Source: Chitinophaga pinensis (GTDB taxonomy: Bacteria > Bacteroidota > Bacteroidia > Flavobacteriales_D > Crocinitomicaceae). From it: a stretch of 64,000 bases of DNA. This document shows, piece after piece, positions 35,235 through 43,898 of this stretch (position 1 is its first letter; each line of letters opens with the position of its first letter). The notes below the pieces were generated by a model that saw only the letters and a program-made list of their open reading frames with translations, was not told the origin of the DNA and ran no database searches. A program made the translations under genes and the position numbers. Location: assembly GCA_943324745.2 (NCBI GenBank), contig CALPMT020000013.1:33807-97806 (forward strand). The letters run 5' to 3'.

Positions 35235-37022
35235 ATGTCTGAAATAATAAAATCGATAAAAGGTGGAGAGTTCTTAATAGCTAACACCGCACCAAGTGAA
35301 ATATTTACTCCTGAAGAATGGGGCGAAGAACAGTTGATGATTGCTGAAATGTGTAATGATTTTATTTCTCAAGAAGTTACACCTATTTTGGATAAAATTG
35401 ATGCGATGGAACCAGGTTTAATGCAAGGATTATTGGATAAAGCTGGGGAATTAGGGTTGTTAGGTTTATCTGTACCAGAAGAGTTCGGAGGTATGGGGGT
35501 AGATTTTAAGACTTCATTATTAGCGACAGAATATTTAGGTAAAGGTCATTCCTTTTCAGTTGCATATGGTGCCCATACAGGTATTGGTTCTTTGCCATTA
35601 TTGTATTATGGTACACAAGAGCAAAAAGCAAAATATTCACCTTTATTAGCAACTGGAGAATGGAAAGCAGCTTATTGTTTGACGGAGCCATCTGCAGGTT
35701 CGGATGCAAATTCAGGAAAAACAAAAGCAGTTTTATCAGAGGATGGAAAACATTATATGCTGAATGGTCAAAAAATGTGGATCACTAATGGAGGTTTCGC
35801 AGATTTATTTACTGTTTTTGCTAAAATAGACAATGATGCTAATCTTACTGCATTTTTAGTTGAAGCTAAAAGCGAAGGTGTTTCTTTAAACCCAGAAGAA
35901 AAGAAAATGGGTATTAAAGGTTCTTCTACACGTCAAATTTTCTTTAACAATGTAAAGGTTCCGGTAGAAAACATGCTTTCTACACGTGAAAATGGATTTA
36001 AAATAGCCATAAACATTTTGAATATTGGACGTATTAAGTTAGCAGCAGGTGTATTAGGAGGGTCTAAGGAAACAATTGCTGACACTGTTTCGTATGCAAA
36101 TACACGAGAACAATTTGGAAGATCTTTAGCAAAATATGGTGCTATTAAACACAAAGTAGCTGAACAAGCTATTCGTACATTTGTTTTAGAATCAGCAACT
36201 TATAGGGCTGGTCAAAATATCGAAGATGCAATAAATCATTTGATTGAAACTGGAATGAGTAAAGGGCAGGCAACTTTGAAAGGGATAGAAGAGTTTGCCG
36301 CAGAATGCGCAATTTTGAAAGTTGCAGCTTCTGAATGTTTAGACTTTGTAGCTGATGAAGCAGTACAAGTATATGGTGGAATGGGTTATTCTTCTGAATC
36401 TTCTGTTGAAAGATCATATAGAGACTCACGTATCAACCGCATTTTTGAAGGTACGAATGAGATAAATCGTATGTTGTCGGTTGATATGATTTTGAAAAAA
36501 GGATTGAAAGGAGAGATTGATTTGTTAGGTGCTGCTACAAAGGTTGCGGGTGAATTAATGAGTATTCCTGATTTTGAAGAAAAAGAAGAAACAGTATTAT
36601 CTTCACAATATTCACTACTAGATGGATTGAAAAAAACAATTTTGCTGGTAGCTGGTTCAGCTGTTCAAAAATTAGCTAACTCGTTAGGAAAAGAGCAAGA
36701 AATATTGATGAATATTGCGGATATGTTAATTGTTACTTATCAAGCTGAATCAGCACTTTTACGTGCAGATAAAATCATACAAGCGAAAGGAGAAAATGCT
36801 TCAGCTGTTCAGTTAGCAATTGTTAAAACTTATTTTTATGATGCTGCAGACAAAATTGCTAAATCAGGAAAAGACGCATTGAACTCTTTTATGGAGGGTG
36901 ATGAGTTAAGAATGACATTAATGGGTGTGAGAAGATTTACAAAAACAGAACCTTTTAACGCGAAAGAGGCTAGACAAATGGTAGCAAACCATATTCTTGA
37001 AAAAGGAGGGTATGAATTTTAA
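35235..37022 (+). CDS. fadE: Acyl-CoA dehydrogenase (FadE-like, long form)
   Basis: The 595-residue FAD enzyme oxidises acyl-CoA to trans-2-enoyl-CoA. Core blocks: FGGMGVDFKTS, CLTEPSAGSDANSGKT, WITNGGFAD, NTREQFGRSLAKYGAIKHK and YGGMGYSSESSVERSYRD with FEGTNEINR. A C-terminal extension beyond 420 residues is typical of the approximately 595-residue type, as in Bacillus FadE. With the fadN- and fadA-like genes it forms a beta-oxidation set, although two T9SS genes intervene here. A terminator follows. Confidence 0.94.
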   Translation: MSEIIKSIKGGEFLIANTAPSEIFTPEEWGEEQLMIAEMCNDFISQEVTPILDKIDAMEPGLMQGLLDKAGELGLLGLSVPEEFGGMGVDFKTSLLATEYLGKGHSFSVAYGAHTGIGSLPLLYYGTQEQKAKYSPLLATGEWKAAYCLTEPSAGSDANSGKTKAVLSEDGKHYMLNGQKMWITNGGFADLFTVFAKIDNDANLTAFLVEAKSEGVSLNPEEKKMGIKGSSTRQIFFNNVKVPVENMLSTRENGFKIAINILNIGRIKLAAGVLGGSKETIADTVSYANTREQFGRSLAKYGAIKHKVAEQAIRTFVLESATYRAGQNIEDAINHLIETGMSKGQATLKGIEEFAAECAILKVAASECLDFVADEAVQVYGGMGYSSESSVERSYRDSRINRIFEGTNEINRMLSVDMILKKGLKGEIDLLGAATKVAGELMSIPDFEEKEETVLSSQYSLLDGLKKTILLVAGSAVQKLANSLGKEQEILMNIADMLIVTYQAESALLRADKIIQAKGENASAVQLAIVKTYFYDAADKIAKSGKDALNSFMEGDELRMTLMGVRRFTKTEPFNAKEARQMVANHILEKGGYEF

Positions 37023-37048
37023 AAGTAAAAATCAATAATAATTTATAG

Positions 37049-37074
37049 AGGGTTGCATTCGTGTGGCCCTTTTT
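37049..37074 (+). terminator. Terminator after the acyl-CoA dehydrogenase gene
   Basis: A 9-base stem (AGGGTTGCA / TGTGGCCCT, with three G-T pairs) capped by a TTCG tetraloop and followed by T bases, 26 bases past the stop. Confidence 0.7.
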
Positions 37075-37086
37075 AGCTTACTATAA

Positions 37087-38070
37087 ATGAAAAAAATTTT
37101 AATTATTCAGACTGCATTTATCGGAGATGTGATTCTGGCAACTCCTGTTGTAAGTGAGATTAAACGAATTTTTCCAGATTGTCAGATTGATTTTTTGTTA
37201 CGTAAAGGAAATGAAAGTTTATTAGCTAATAATCCATGTATCAACGAAGTTTTTATTTTAGATAAGAAGAAAGGTAAATATCTTGAATTTAAAAGATTGA
37301 TTCAGTTATTTAGATCAAATCAATATGATGAGATACTAAATTTACATCGCTATTTAAGCTCTGGAATATTTACACTGATGGGAGGTGCAAAAACAACAAC
37401 TGGTTTTAAAACCAACCCGCTCTCATTTTTTTTTACACATAAAATAGATCATTCATTAACTCAAGGTAAACATGAAGTTGAACGAAATTTAAGTGCTATA
37501 AAAAGATTTGGTGCAAGTTCTTTGGTTAGGCCTAACTTATTCCCTTCTGATGTTGATTTTCAATACGTAAATTCATTCAAGGTTGGCGACTATTTTTGTA
37601 TGGCACCTGCATCAGTATGGTTTACAAAAATGCTTCCTGTTGAAAAGTGGATTGAGCTAATAGATTTAATAAAAGAGAGAGGGAAAATTTATTTATTGGG
37701 AGGACCTGGAGATTTTGCCCTTTGTCAAAACATACTTCAACAATCAAATGCATCAAACATTGAAAATTTAGCTGGTAAATTGAGTTTTTTACAGTCGGCT
37801 GCTCTCATAAAGTCAGCAAAGCGAAATTTTGTAAATGATTCAGGGCCATTGCATATTTGTTCAGCAATGAATGCGAAGGTAACCGCCTTTTTTTGTTCGA
37901 CAATTACAGATTTCGGATTTGGTCCATTAAGTGATGATTCCAAAGTAATGGAAGTACAAAAATTAGCCTGTAGACCTTGTGGTGTACATGGACATAAGGA
38001 GTGTCCTAAAGGGGATTTTAGGTGCGGGAATGATATTAATATAGAAATAGAGTTTAATAATTCAAATTAA
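37087..38070 (+). CDS. Glycosyltransferase family 9 (heptosyltransferase-like)
   Basis: The 327-residue protein starts KKILIIQTAFIGDVILATP, a typical ADP-heptose:LPS heptosyltransferase opening. It continues with FVNDSGPLHICSAMNAKVTAFF and a Cys-rich end CRPCGVHGHKECPKGDFRC common in Bacteroidota members (landmark strings shortened by me). It adds a heptose or similar sugar to the lipopolysaccharide core at the inner membrane. It lies 6 bases upstream of apaG, so the two are probably co-transcribed. Confidence 0.9.
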   Translation: MKKILIIQTAFIGDVILATPVVSEIKRIFPDCQIDFLLRKGNESLLANNPCINEVFILDKKKGKYLEFKRLIQLFRSNQYDEILNLHRYLSSGIFTLMGGAKTTTGFKTNPLSFFFTHKIDHSLTQGKHEVERNLSAIKRFGASSLVRPNLFPSDVDFQYVNSFKVGDYFCMAPASVWFTKMLPVEKWIELIDLIKERGKIYLLGGPGDFALCQNILQQSNASNIENLAGKLSFLQSAALIKSAKRNFVNDSGPLHICSAMNAKVTAFFCSTITDFGFGPLSDDSKVMEVQKLACRPCGVHGHKECPKGDFRCGNDINIEIEFNNSN

Positions 38071-38076
38071 TTAAGA

Positions 38077-38463
38077 ATGTCTACAGAAATTACAAATGGA
38101 GTTAAGGTTAGTGTGAACGTAAATTTCAACACCCGATTTTCTTCTGTGAAAGATAATCGATTTATCTATAATTATACAATTAAAATCACGAATAAAAGTA
38201 ACTATCCGATGAAATTAAAGGAAAGAGAATGGTATATTTTTGACACATTGGATTTTCCTCGCATTGTTAAAGGTGAAGGTGTAGTTGGGGAACAGCCTAC
38301 CATTGAACCGGGCGATTCGTTTACCTATACAAGTTCATGTGATCTTCAAAGTACACTTGGTAAAATGGAGGGGAATTATATTTTTGAAAATATGATTACA
38401 AATGAAAAATTAAAAGTTAAAATTCCAATGTTCACCTTAATGTATCCGCATCTATTGAATTAA
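38077..38463 (+). CDS. apaG: ApaG domain protein
   Basis: The 128-residue protein is a single ApaG fold (fibronectin-like beta sandwich): RFIYNYTIKITNKSNYP near 27-43, LKEREWYIFD, GEGVVGEQPTIEPGDSF and TSSCDLQSTLGKMEG. ApaG affects Co2+ resistance and Mg2+ efflux in enterobacteria, but its biochemical role is not settled. The gene follows the GT9 gene after 6 bases. Confidence 0.93.
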   Translation: MSTEITNGVKVSVNVNFNTRFSSVKDNRFIYNYTIKITNKSNYPMKLKEREWYIFDTLDFPRIVKGEGVVGEQPTIEPGDSFTYTSSCDLQSTLGKMEGNYIFENMITNEKLKVKIPMFTLMYPHLLN

Positions 38464-38505
38464 ATAAAGTTATTAAAATCGAACAACTAGGTGATAAACA
38501 TTCAT

Positions 38506-38513
38506 TAAATTTG
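38506..38513 (+). promoter_or_regulatory. Candidate -7 box (TAAATTTG) for pruA
   Basis: A full TAnnTTTG match 15 bases before the pruA ATG. No -33 TTG is visible at the usual distance. Confidence 0.4.
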
Positions 38514-38528
38514 AAAAAAAAATAGATT

Positions 38529-40157
38529 ATGGCAAATGCAATATCACGAGTACCAGTCGCTATAAACGAACCGGTAAAATCTTATGCTGCTAATTCATCT
38601 GAAAGAACAGAGTTGTTAGCAATGTATGACAAAATGTATAATCAAACACCGTTGGATATCCCAATGTATATTGGTTCTGAAAAAGTATTTACAACAAATA
38701 AAAAGAATTTAACTTCTCCGCATGATCATAAAAAAGTGTTGGCACAATATAATGTTGGGGAAGCAAAACATGTTGAGTTAGCAATTGAAAAAGCGCTTGC
38801 AGCAAAAGAAGCTTGGTCTGCTTTGCCATGGGAAGAGCGTGCAGCAGTTTTTTTAAGAGCAGCTGATTTGTTGGCAGGACCTTTTAGAGCAAAAATGAAT
38901 GCAGCTACAATGTTAGCACAATCAAAAAATGTATTTCAAGCAGAGATAGATGCTGCTTGTGAACTAATTGATTTTTTTAGATTCAATGTACAATACATGT
39001 CTGAAATTTATCGTGAGCAACCGGAATCACTACCTGGTATGTGGAATCGTTTACAATATAGACCATTAGAAGGATTTGTTTTTGCGTTGACTCCATTTAA
39101 CTTTACTTCAATTGCAGCAAATTTATCTGCAGCACCAGCAATGATGGGGAATGTTGTTGTTTGGAAACCAGCAGAGACTCAAATATATTCTGCTCAAGTA
39201 ATTATGGAGTTATTTCAAGCGGCAGGTTTGCCGGACGGGGTAATCAATATGGTGACTGTTGGCGGTGAAGCAGCTGGCGATGTGATTTTTAAACACAAAG
39301 ATTTCGCAGGAATTCACTTTACTGGTTCAACAGGAGTTTTTCGTAATTTATGGAAAACAATTGCAAATAATATTGAGAATTATAAAAGCTATCCAAGAAT
39401 AGTTGGAGAAACGGGTGGAAAAGACTTTATTATGGTTCACGCTTCAGCGAATGCTCAAGAGGTTGCCACTGCAATGACTAGAGGTGCATTTGAATTCCAA
39501 GGTCAAAAATGTTCTGCTGCTTCAAGAGCGTATATTCCTTCAAATCTTTGGGGTGATGTAAAGCATATTTTAGTTGAGCAATTATCATCTGTTAAAATGG
39601 GCGCACCTTCAGAGACTTCTAATTTTGTAAATGCTGTTATCAGTGAGCGTTCTTTTGATAAAATTGCAAGTTATATTGAATATGCAAAACAAGCAAATGA
39701 TGCAGAAATTATTGCGGGAGGTAATTATGATAAAACGGTTGGTTACTTTATAGAACCTACAGTTATTGTAACAACGAACCCTCAATTTAAGTCAATGGTT
39801 GAGGAGATTTTTGGGCCTGTATTAACTGTATATGTATACGATGCTGATCAGTACGAAGAAACATTAAAAATTGTTGATGCTACGTCTGAATATGCATTAA
39901 CAGGTTCTATCATTTCGAATGACCGTTATGCTATTCAAAAAGCGTTGATTGCGTTAGAACATAGTGCGGGTAATTTTTATGTAAATGACAAGCCAACAGG
40001 TGCAGTAGTTGGTCAACAACCTTTTGGAGGTGCTAGAGGTTCAGGTACAAACGATAAGGCGGGTGCGCCATTGAATTTATTACGTTGGGTATCAGCAAGA
40101 ACTATTAAAGAGACTTTTATTCCAGCGAACGATTACAAATATCCTTTTTTAGGATAA
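38529..40157 (+). CDS. pruA: L-glutamate gamma-semialdehyde dehydrogenase (1-pyrroline-5-carboxylate dehydrogenase)
   Basis: The 542-residue aldehyde dehydrogenase oxidises glutamate semialdehyde to glutamate with NAD in proline catabolism. It has TPFNFTSIAANLSAAPA, the GSTGVF nucleotide loop, catalytic Glu in VGETGGKDF and Cys in GQKCSAASRAY, and the family end FGGARGSGTNDKAG. Its length matches the monofunctional eukaryote-like type typical of Bacteroidota. Proline dehydrogenase is not in the window. A large inverted repeat follows. Confidence 0.95.
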   Translation: MANAISRVPVAINEPVKSYAANSSERTELLAMYDKMYNQTPLDIPMYIGSEKVFTTNKKNLTSPHDHKKVLAQYNVGEAKHVELAIEKALAAKEAWSALPWEERAAVFLRAADLLAGPFRAKMNAATMLAQSKNVFQAEIDAACELIDFFRFNVQYMSEIYREQPESLPGMWNRLQYRPLEGFVFALTPFNFTSIAANLSAAPAMMGNVVVWKPAETQIYSAQVIMELFQAAGLPDGVINMVTVGGEAAGDVIFKHKDFAGIHFTGSTGVFRNLWKTIANNIENYKSYPRIVGETGGKDFIMVHASANAQEVATAMTRGAFEFQGQKCSAASRAYIPSNLWGDVKHILVEQLSSVKMGAPSETSNFVNAVISERSFDKIASYIEYAKQANDAEIIAGGNYDKTVGYFIEPTVIVTTNPQFKSMVEEIFGPVLTVYVYDADQYEETLKIVDATSEYALTGSIISNDRYAIQKALIALEHSAGNFYVNDKPTGAVVGQQPFGGARGSGTNDKAGAPLNLLRWVSARTIKETFIPANDYKYPFLG

Positions 40158-40165
40158 GTAAAGAA

Positions 40166-40225
40166 AAATTAAGGAGCATAAAAAAACCAGAGTACTAGCT
40201 CTGGTTTTTTTATGCTCCTTAATTT
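40166..40225. terminator. Bidirectional terminator with a 27-base perfect stem
   Basis: Arms 40166-40192 and 40199-40225 are perfectly complementary, with a 6-base loop (TACTAG). The inner part is CCAGAG/CTCTGG flanked by A7 and T7 runs, so it can terminate transcription from both pruA (rightward) and the T9SS gene (leftward). The stem is unusually long for a terminator. Confidence 0.9.
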
Positions 40226-40229
40226 ATAC

Positions 40230-41939
40230 CTATAATTTATTAATCTTATATGTGTAGTTTGAATATTCTGAATCTAGTTTAACGAAATAGATTCCAGATG
40301 TTAAGTGGTCAAGAGTTATTATGTCTTCCATTTGCCCTTGAACTAATTCTTTTTTTAGAATAGATTGTCCTGAAACATTCGTAATAATTAAATGTGCATT
40401 ACTAGGCAAGTAATCAAAAGATAAATGAAGTGTGTTTTGAACAGGGTTAGGATAAATTTTAAAGTTTAAAAAATTCTCTATTAATGAAGAGTTACTATAT
40501 TCATTTAAAATAGAATCACTTCCTTTAGTAAGTAGTGATTTGTAGATGAAAATGTCAGAAGATCCATTGCTTACAAAAGGTTTGATAGCTCCAGTGATAG
40601 TCATGTTACCACTATAACTACCTCCAACATATACATTTTTCATGGTGTCCGCTTTTATTACACTACCGTAATCAGCACCCGAACCACTAATTTGTTCAGC
40701 AGATATACCTTTTCCTTGAACGTCAAATTTTAATAGAAATACATCATTTAATACACTTGGCTTTAATGATTTTCCTAGAAAATCGGTTTGTGTATTTGAG
40801 ATGGTGTTATATGAACCAACGAGATAGATATTGTTATATTTATCTATTTCTAATTGTTTTGCATTTTCTTCTTTGGCACCTCCAATTTGTTTAATCCAAA
40901 CGAACTTTCCGTTTAAGTTGTACTTTCCAATAAAAATATCTTTATTGCCTTTTTCAGTTAGAGTGTTTAAATTAGAGGTTAATGTAGAGTTAGGATCAAA
41001 ATTAACTTTTGAAGAAAAATACCCAGCAATATAAAAATCATTTCCTTTTGTAATTATTGTGTTAGCCTCATCATTACTAGTTCCTCCAATTTTTTTAACC
41101 CAAACGAATTCTCCATTCGAATTTAATTTTTGAATAAAAATATCACTTAATCCATTTGTAGATAGGATAGAATCATTTATTGCAGAAGGGTTGAAATCTA
41201 CGTTGTCTTTCAGTAAATTTCCAACATTATATATAAATCCGAGAGAATCTAATGCTAAAGAATTACTAACAACACTTCTAATGTTATTGTTTGCATTAAT
41301 ATCTTTGCGTTTGGTTACCATCATTTTAGTCCAATTCACATTACCTTCAAAATCCGTTTTCTGAACGAACATAGTATATTGATATTTTATTTGCTCAATA
41401 ACCCCTGAAAATTCTCCAGACAAATAAATACCATCTTTGTTGATTGCTAAGCTTCTAGCTCTAGAATATAAAGTGTCACCTAGCGTTTTTACCCAAATGC
41501 ATTTACCAGCAGTATCCAATTTTGCAAGAAAAATTGACCGCTTGCCTTTGGGTATGATTTTCTGGATTCCAAAATCTAGCGTGTCTTCGAATGAACCTGA
41601 TATATAAAGTGCATTATTATAGTAAATCATACTATTAGGTCTGTCATGACCCTTACCGCCAATTTTTTTAGTCCAAAGATATTTACCCTTTTTATTACGC
41701 TTTTGGATAAAAATATCATCATTTCCATTACTCGTAATGTTATCTTTAATGGTATCATTGCTGAAATCACCACTTCCAGAAAAACTTCCGATTGCATAGA
41801 GATTAGCTTGCTTGTCAATTGCTAAAGCTGAACAAGTATCAGCACCTGACCCTCCGATGGATTTACTCCAGCCATAATATTGAGCTGACGCAGAAAAAGT
41901 AAAAGAAATTAAAAATGAAATTAGTATTGATTTTAACAT
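40230..41939 (-). CDS. Secreted T9SS protein with SBBP-type beta-propeller repeats
   Basis: The 569-residue protein has a signal peptide ending SASAQ. It then has at least six repeats of about 60-70 residues with the pattern W-K-IGG-x-D and DIFIQK/LAKLD, as in SBBP-repeat beta-propellers (WSKSIGGSGAD, WTKKIGGKGHD, WVKKIGGTSND, WIKQIGGAKEEN). The C-terminal type A sorting domain begins KIYPNPVQNTL. It should be exported and surface-attached or released. Function is unknown, and a structural or adhesive role is possible. Confidence 0.87.
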   Translation of the reverse strand: MLKSILISFLISFTFSASAQYYGWSKSIGGSGADTCSALAIDKQANLYAIGSFSGSGDFSNDTIKDNITSNGNDDIFIQKRNKKGKYLWTKKIGGKGHDRPNSMIYYNNALYISGSFEDTLDFGIQKIIPKGKRSIFLAKLDTAGKCIWVKTLGDTLYSRARSLAINKDGIYLSGEFSGVIEQIKYQYTMFVQKTDFEGNVNWTKMMVTKRKDINANNNIRSVVSNSLALDSLGFIYNVGNLLKDNVDFNPSAINDSILSTNGLSDIFIQKLNSNGEFVWVKKIGGTSNDEANTIITKGNDFYIAGYFSSKVNFDPNSTLTSNLNTLTEKGNKDIFIGKYNLNGKFVWIKQIGGAKEENAKQLEIDKYNNIYLVGSYNTISNTQTDFLGKSLKPSVLNDVFLLKFDVQGKGISAEQISGSGADYGSVIKADTMKNVYVGGSYSGNMTITGAIKPFVSNGSSDIFIYKSLLTKGSDSILNEYSNSSLIENFLNFKIYPNPVQNTLHLSFDYLPSNAHLIITNVSGQSILKKELVQGQMEDIITLDHLTSGIYFVKLDSEYSNYTYKINKL

Positions 41940-42011
41940 AGAAATAAATTTGAATATGTACTAAAGATAAGTAATAAAGTTCACTTTCGTATACTATTTT
42001 ACTAATTTATT

Positions 42012-43766
42012 TTAATTGTGACTTATTTTTTCATAAGGTACTAATACTCCTTTACCAGGATGTAAATTATTGAAATCTTTTATAATTCTTTTTGTTTTAT
42101 TGGATTTCCAGGAATAACTTGGGAAAAGAAAATAGTTTGTTGTTCCCGTTTTAATAATGGTAAAGGTTGGGCTTTTATATGTGAATGAACGAGTGTTATT
42201 TATTAATCTTTTTTGAAAGATCATGATTGAAATTACTGAACCACTGAATAATGCAATGTACAATAACTTGATTTTTTGACGGGAAATTGCTTTATATAAA
42301 ATTATAATAGTGACAAATAATAATAGTACCATTAATTTATTTAATGAGAATCCATTTGCAGTAGCGAAAGGTAGGTTGGAGATAAAGGTCACGATCATTA
42401 ACATTAAAGTCATCGTTTTTTGAAGTATTATTCCAACTATAAACTTTAAAAAAGGTATCCAAAAGAAGGTGAATATGAATAGTCCTAGTAATAGTATGAC
42501 AAAAGAAAAAGCCATTAGGGCGATGTTGGTCAAAATGAAATAGTTAGGAAATTGATGGAAATAATACAATGTGAAGGGGATGGTAGTTATTTGAGCGGCA
42601 ATTCCTACCATTGTTCCTTCAATAATTAATTGAATTATTTTATATTTTGAAGAAATAATAGTTTTTAAATAAGGATAAAATAAATAGATACCTAGCATTG
42701 CAGTGTAGGAAAGTTGAAATCCAATATCGTAGATAAATAAAGGGTTCCAACAAAGAATAGTTAATGCTGAAAACGCGAGTATATTTAAATCGGAATTTTC
42801 TTTACCTCTCATGCTTCCAATAGAAATCAAACTAAACATCACAACTGATCGAATAACGGAGGCTGAAAAGCCTGTTATGAACGCATAAATCCAAAGGATG
42901 ACTAATGAGAGTAAAATGGCTTTGTTTCTTGAGATTAATTTTCTAAATGGTTGAAAAAGTTTTAATAATATTTGAAGTAAAATCCCTATGTGAAGACCTG
43001 AGACTGCAAGGATGTGCATTGCACCGGTGTTACTAAACTGTTGTGTCGTTTCATTTGTAAGTAGACTTCTTTCTCCTAAAATCAACGCGTTTGCCAATGC
43101 TAGTTCTTGACCTGAAAGAACCGACTTTAAGAGTTTAGTCAGTTTATTTCTAAAGTAGGTAGGAGAAGTTATTTTTTGACTTCCTTTTTTGAGTAATTTA
43201 ACATTTTCAGGCAAAATAAAACCGATTTCATAAACACCTTTTGTAGCCCAATATTGTTCGCTATCAAATTCACCTGGGTGACCTATATTTTTGATTTTAT
43301 TAAATTTTCCATAGAATAGGATCGTGCTATTTTCTTTTAATTTCTTTGTTAAGTCGTCTTGTATGAAAACTAGTTTTTTTTCAGATTTTGAAATAGAATT
43401 TTCAGCAAATTTACAATTGATGATGCATTTTAAGTATCCTGATTTTGTAAATGAGTATTCAATTATTGTTCCAATATAGTTTTTGTTAATTGTAGTTTTT
43501 TGTGAAGTGATAGGTAGGTTATTCTTTTTAGAATCGATAGACATTAATGTACTTCCTGCAAATAAGAAACTGCAAAATACTAATGCGATTTTGATGTAAC
43601 TATTTGTTTTTATTTTAGTACTAAAAAAAGCAATTGATAGAAATGATGAAAAAATAATCAATAAAAAGAATGAAAAAAGAAAGGTCATTTCGATAAATTC
43701 AATCGAGATTATTCCTAATATAAAAGGGATAATCAGCCATACAAAAGGAATTTTATAAAATTTCAT
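42012..43766 (-). CDS. comEC: ComEC/Rec2-family DNA uptake channel, without metallo-beta-lactamase domain
   Basis: The 584-residue membrane protein has about ten helices. Family pieces are an N-terminal DUF4131-like region (GTIIEYSF, LFYGKFNKIKNIGHPGEFD near 150-165) and the Competence domain, with ALILGERSLL, NTGAMHILAVSGLHIGIL and SVVMFSLISIGSMRGKEN. ComEC imports single-stranded DNA across the inner membrane during transformation. The C-terminus lacks the HxHxDH metallo-beta-lactamase domain found in many Gram-positive forms. It is divergent from thrS. Confidence 0.9.
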   Translation of the reverse strand: MKFYKIPFVWLIIPFILGIISIEFIEMTFLFSFFLLIIFSSFLSIAFFSTKIKTNSYIKIALVFCSFLFAGSTLMSIDSKKNNLPITSQKTTINKNYIGTIIEYSFTKSGYLKCIINCKFAENSISKSEKKLVFIQDDLTKKLKENSTILFYGKFNKIKNIGHPGEFDSEQYWATKGVYEIGFILPENVKLLKKGSQKITSPTYFRNKLTKLLKSVLSGQELALANALILGERSLLTNETTQQFSNTGAMHILAVSGLHIGILLQILLKLFQPFRKLISRNKAILLSLVILWIYAFITGFSASVIRSVVMFSLISIGSMRGKENSDLNILAFSALTILCWNPLFIYDIGFQLSYTAMLGIYLFYPYLKTIISSKYKIIQLIIEGTMVGIAAQITTIPFTLYYFHQFPNYFILTNIALMAFSFVILLLGLFIFTFFWIPFLKFIVGIILQKTMTLMLMIVTFISNLPFATANGFSLNKLMVLLLFVTIIILYKAISRQKIKLLYIALFSGSVISIMIFQKRLINNTRSFTYKSPTFTIIKTGTTNYFLFPSYSWKSNKTKRIIKDFNNLHPGKGVLVPYEKISHN

Positions 43767-43849
43767 TCAATCATATTTGTTTTGATTGCAAAAATCTCAA
43801 TAATTATTGTTTTTATTAAGATTTTAGAATGTTTTTTAAAGATGTTCGA

Positions 43850-43880
43850 TTGATTTAAACGGAGTTTAAATGTATATTTG
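43850..43880 (+). promoter_or_regulatory. Promoter for thrS (TTG -33 and TATATTTG -7)
   Basis: TTG at 43850-43852 and TATATTTG at 43873-43880, spaced by 20 bases, match both Bacteroidota promoter elements. The -7 box ends 18 bases before the thrS ATG. This is the best-formed promoter in the window. Confidence 0.55.
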
Positions 43881-43898
43881 CTATCAAAATTGAATGAA

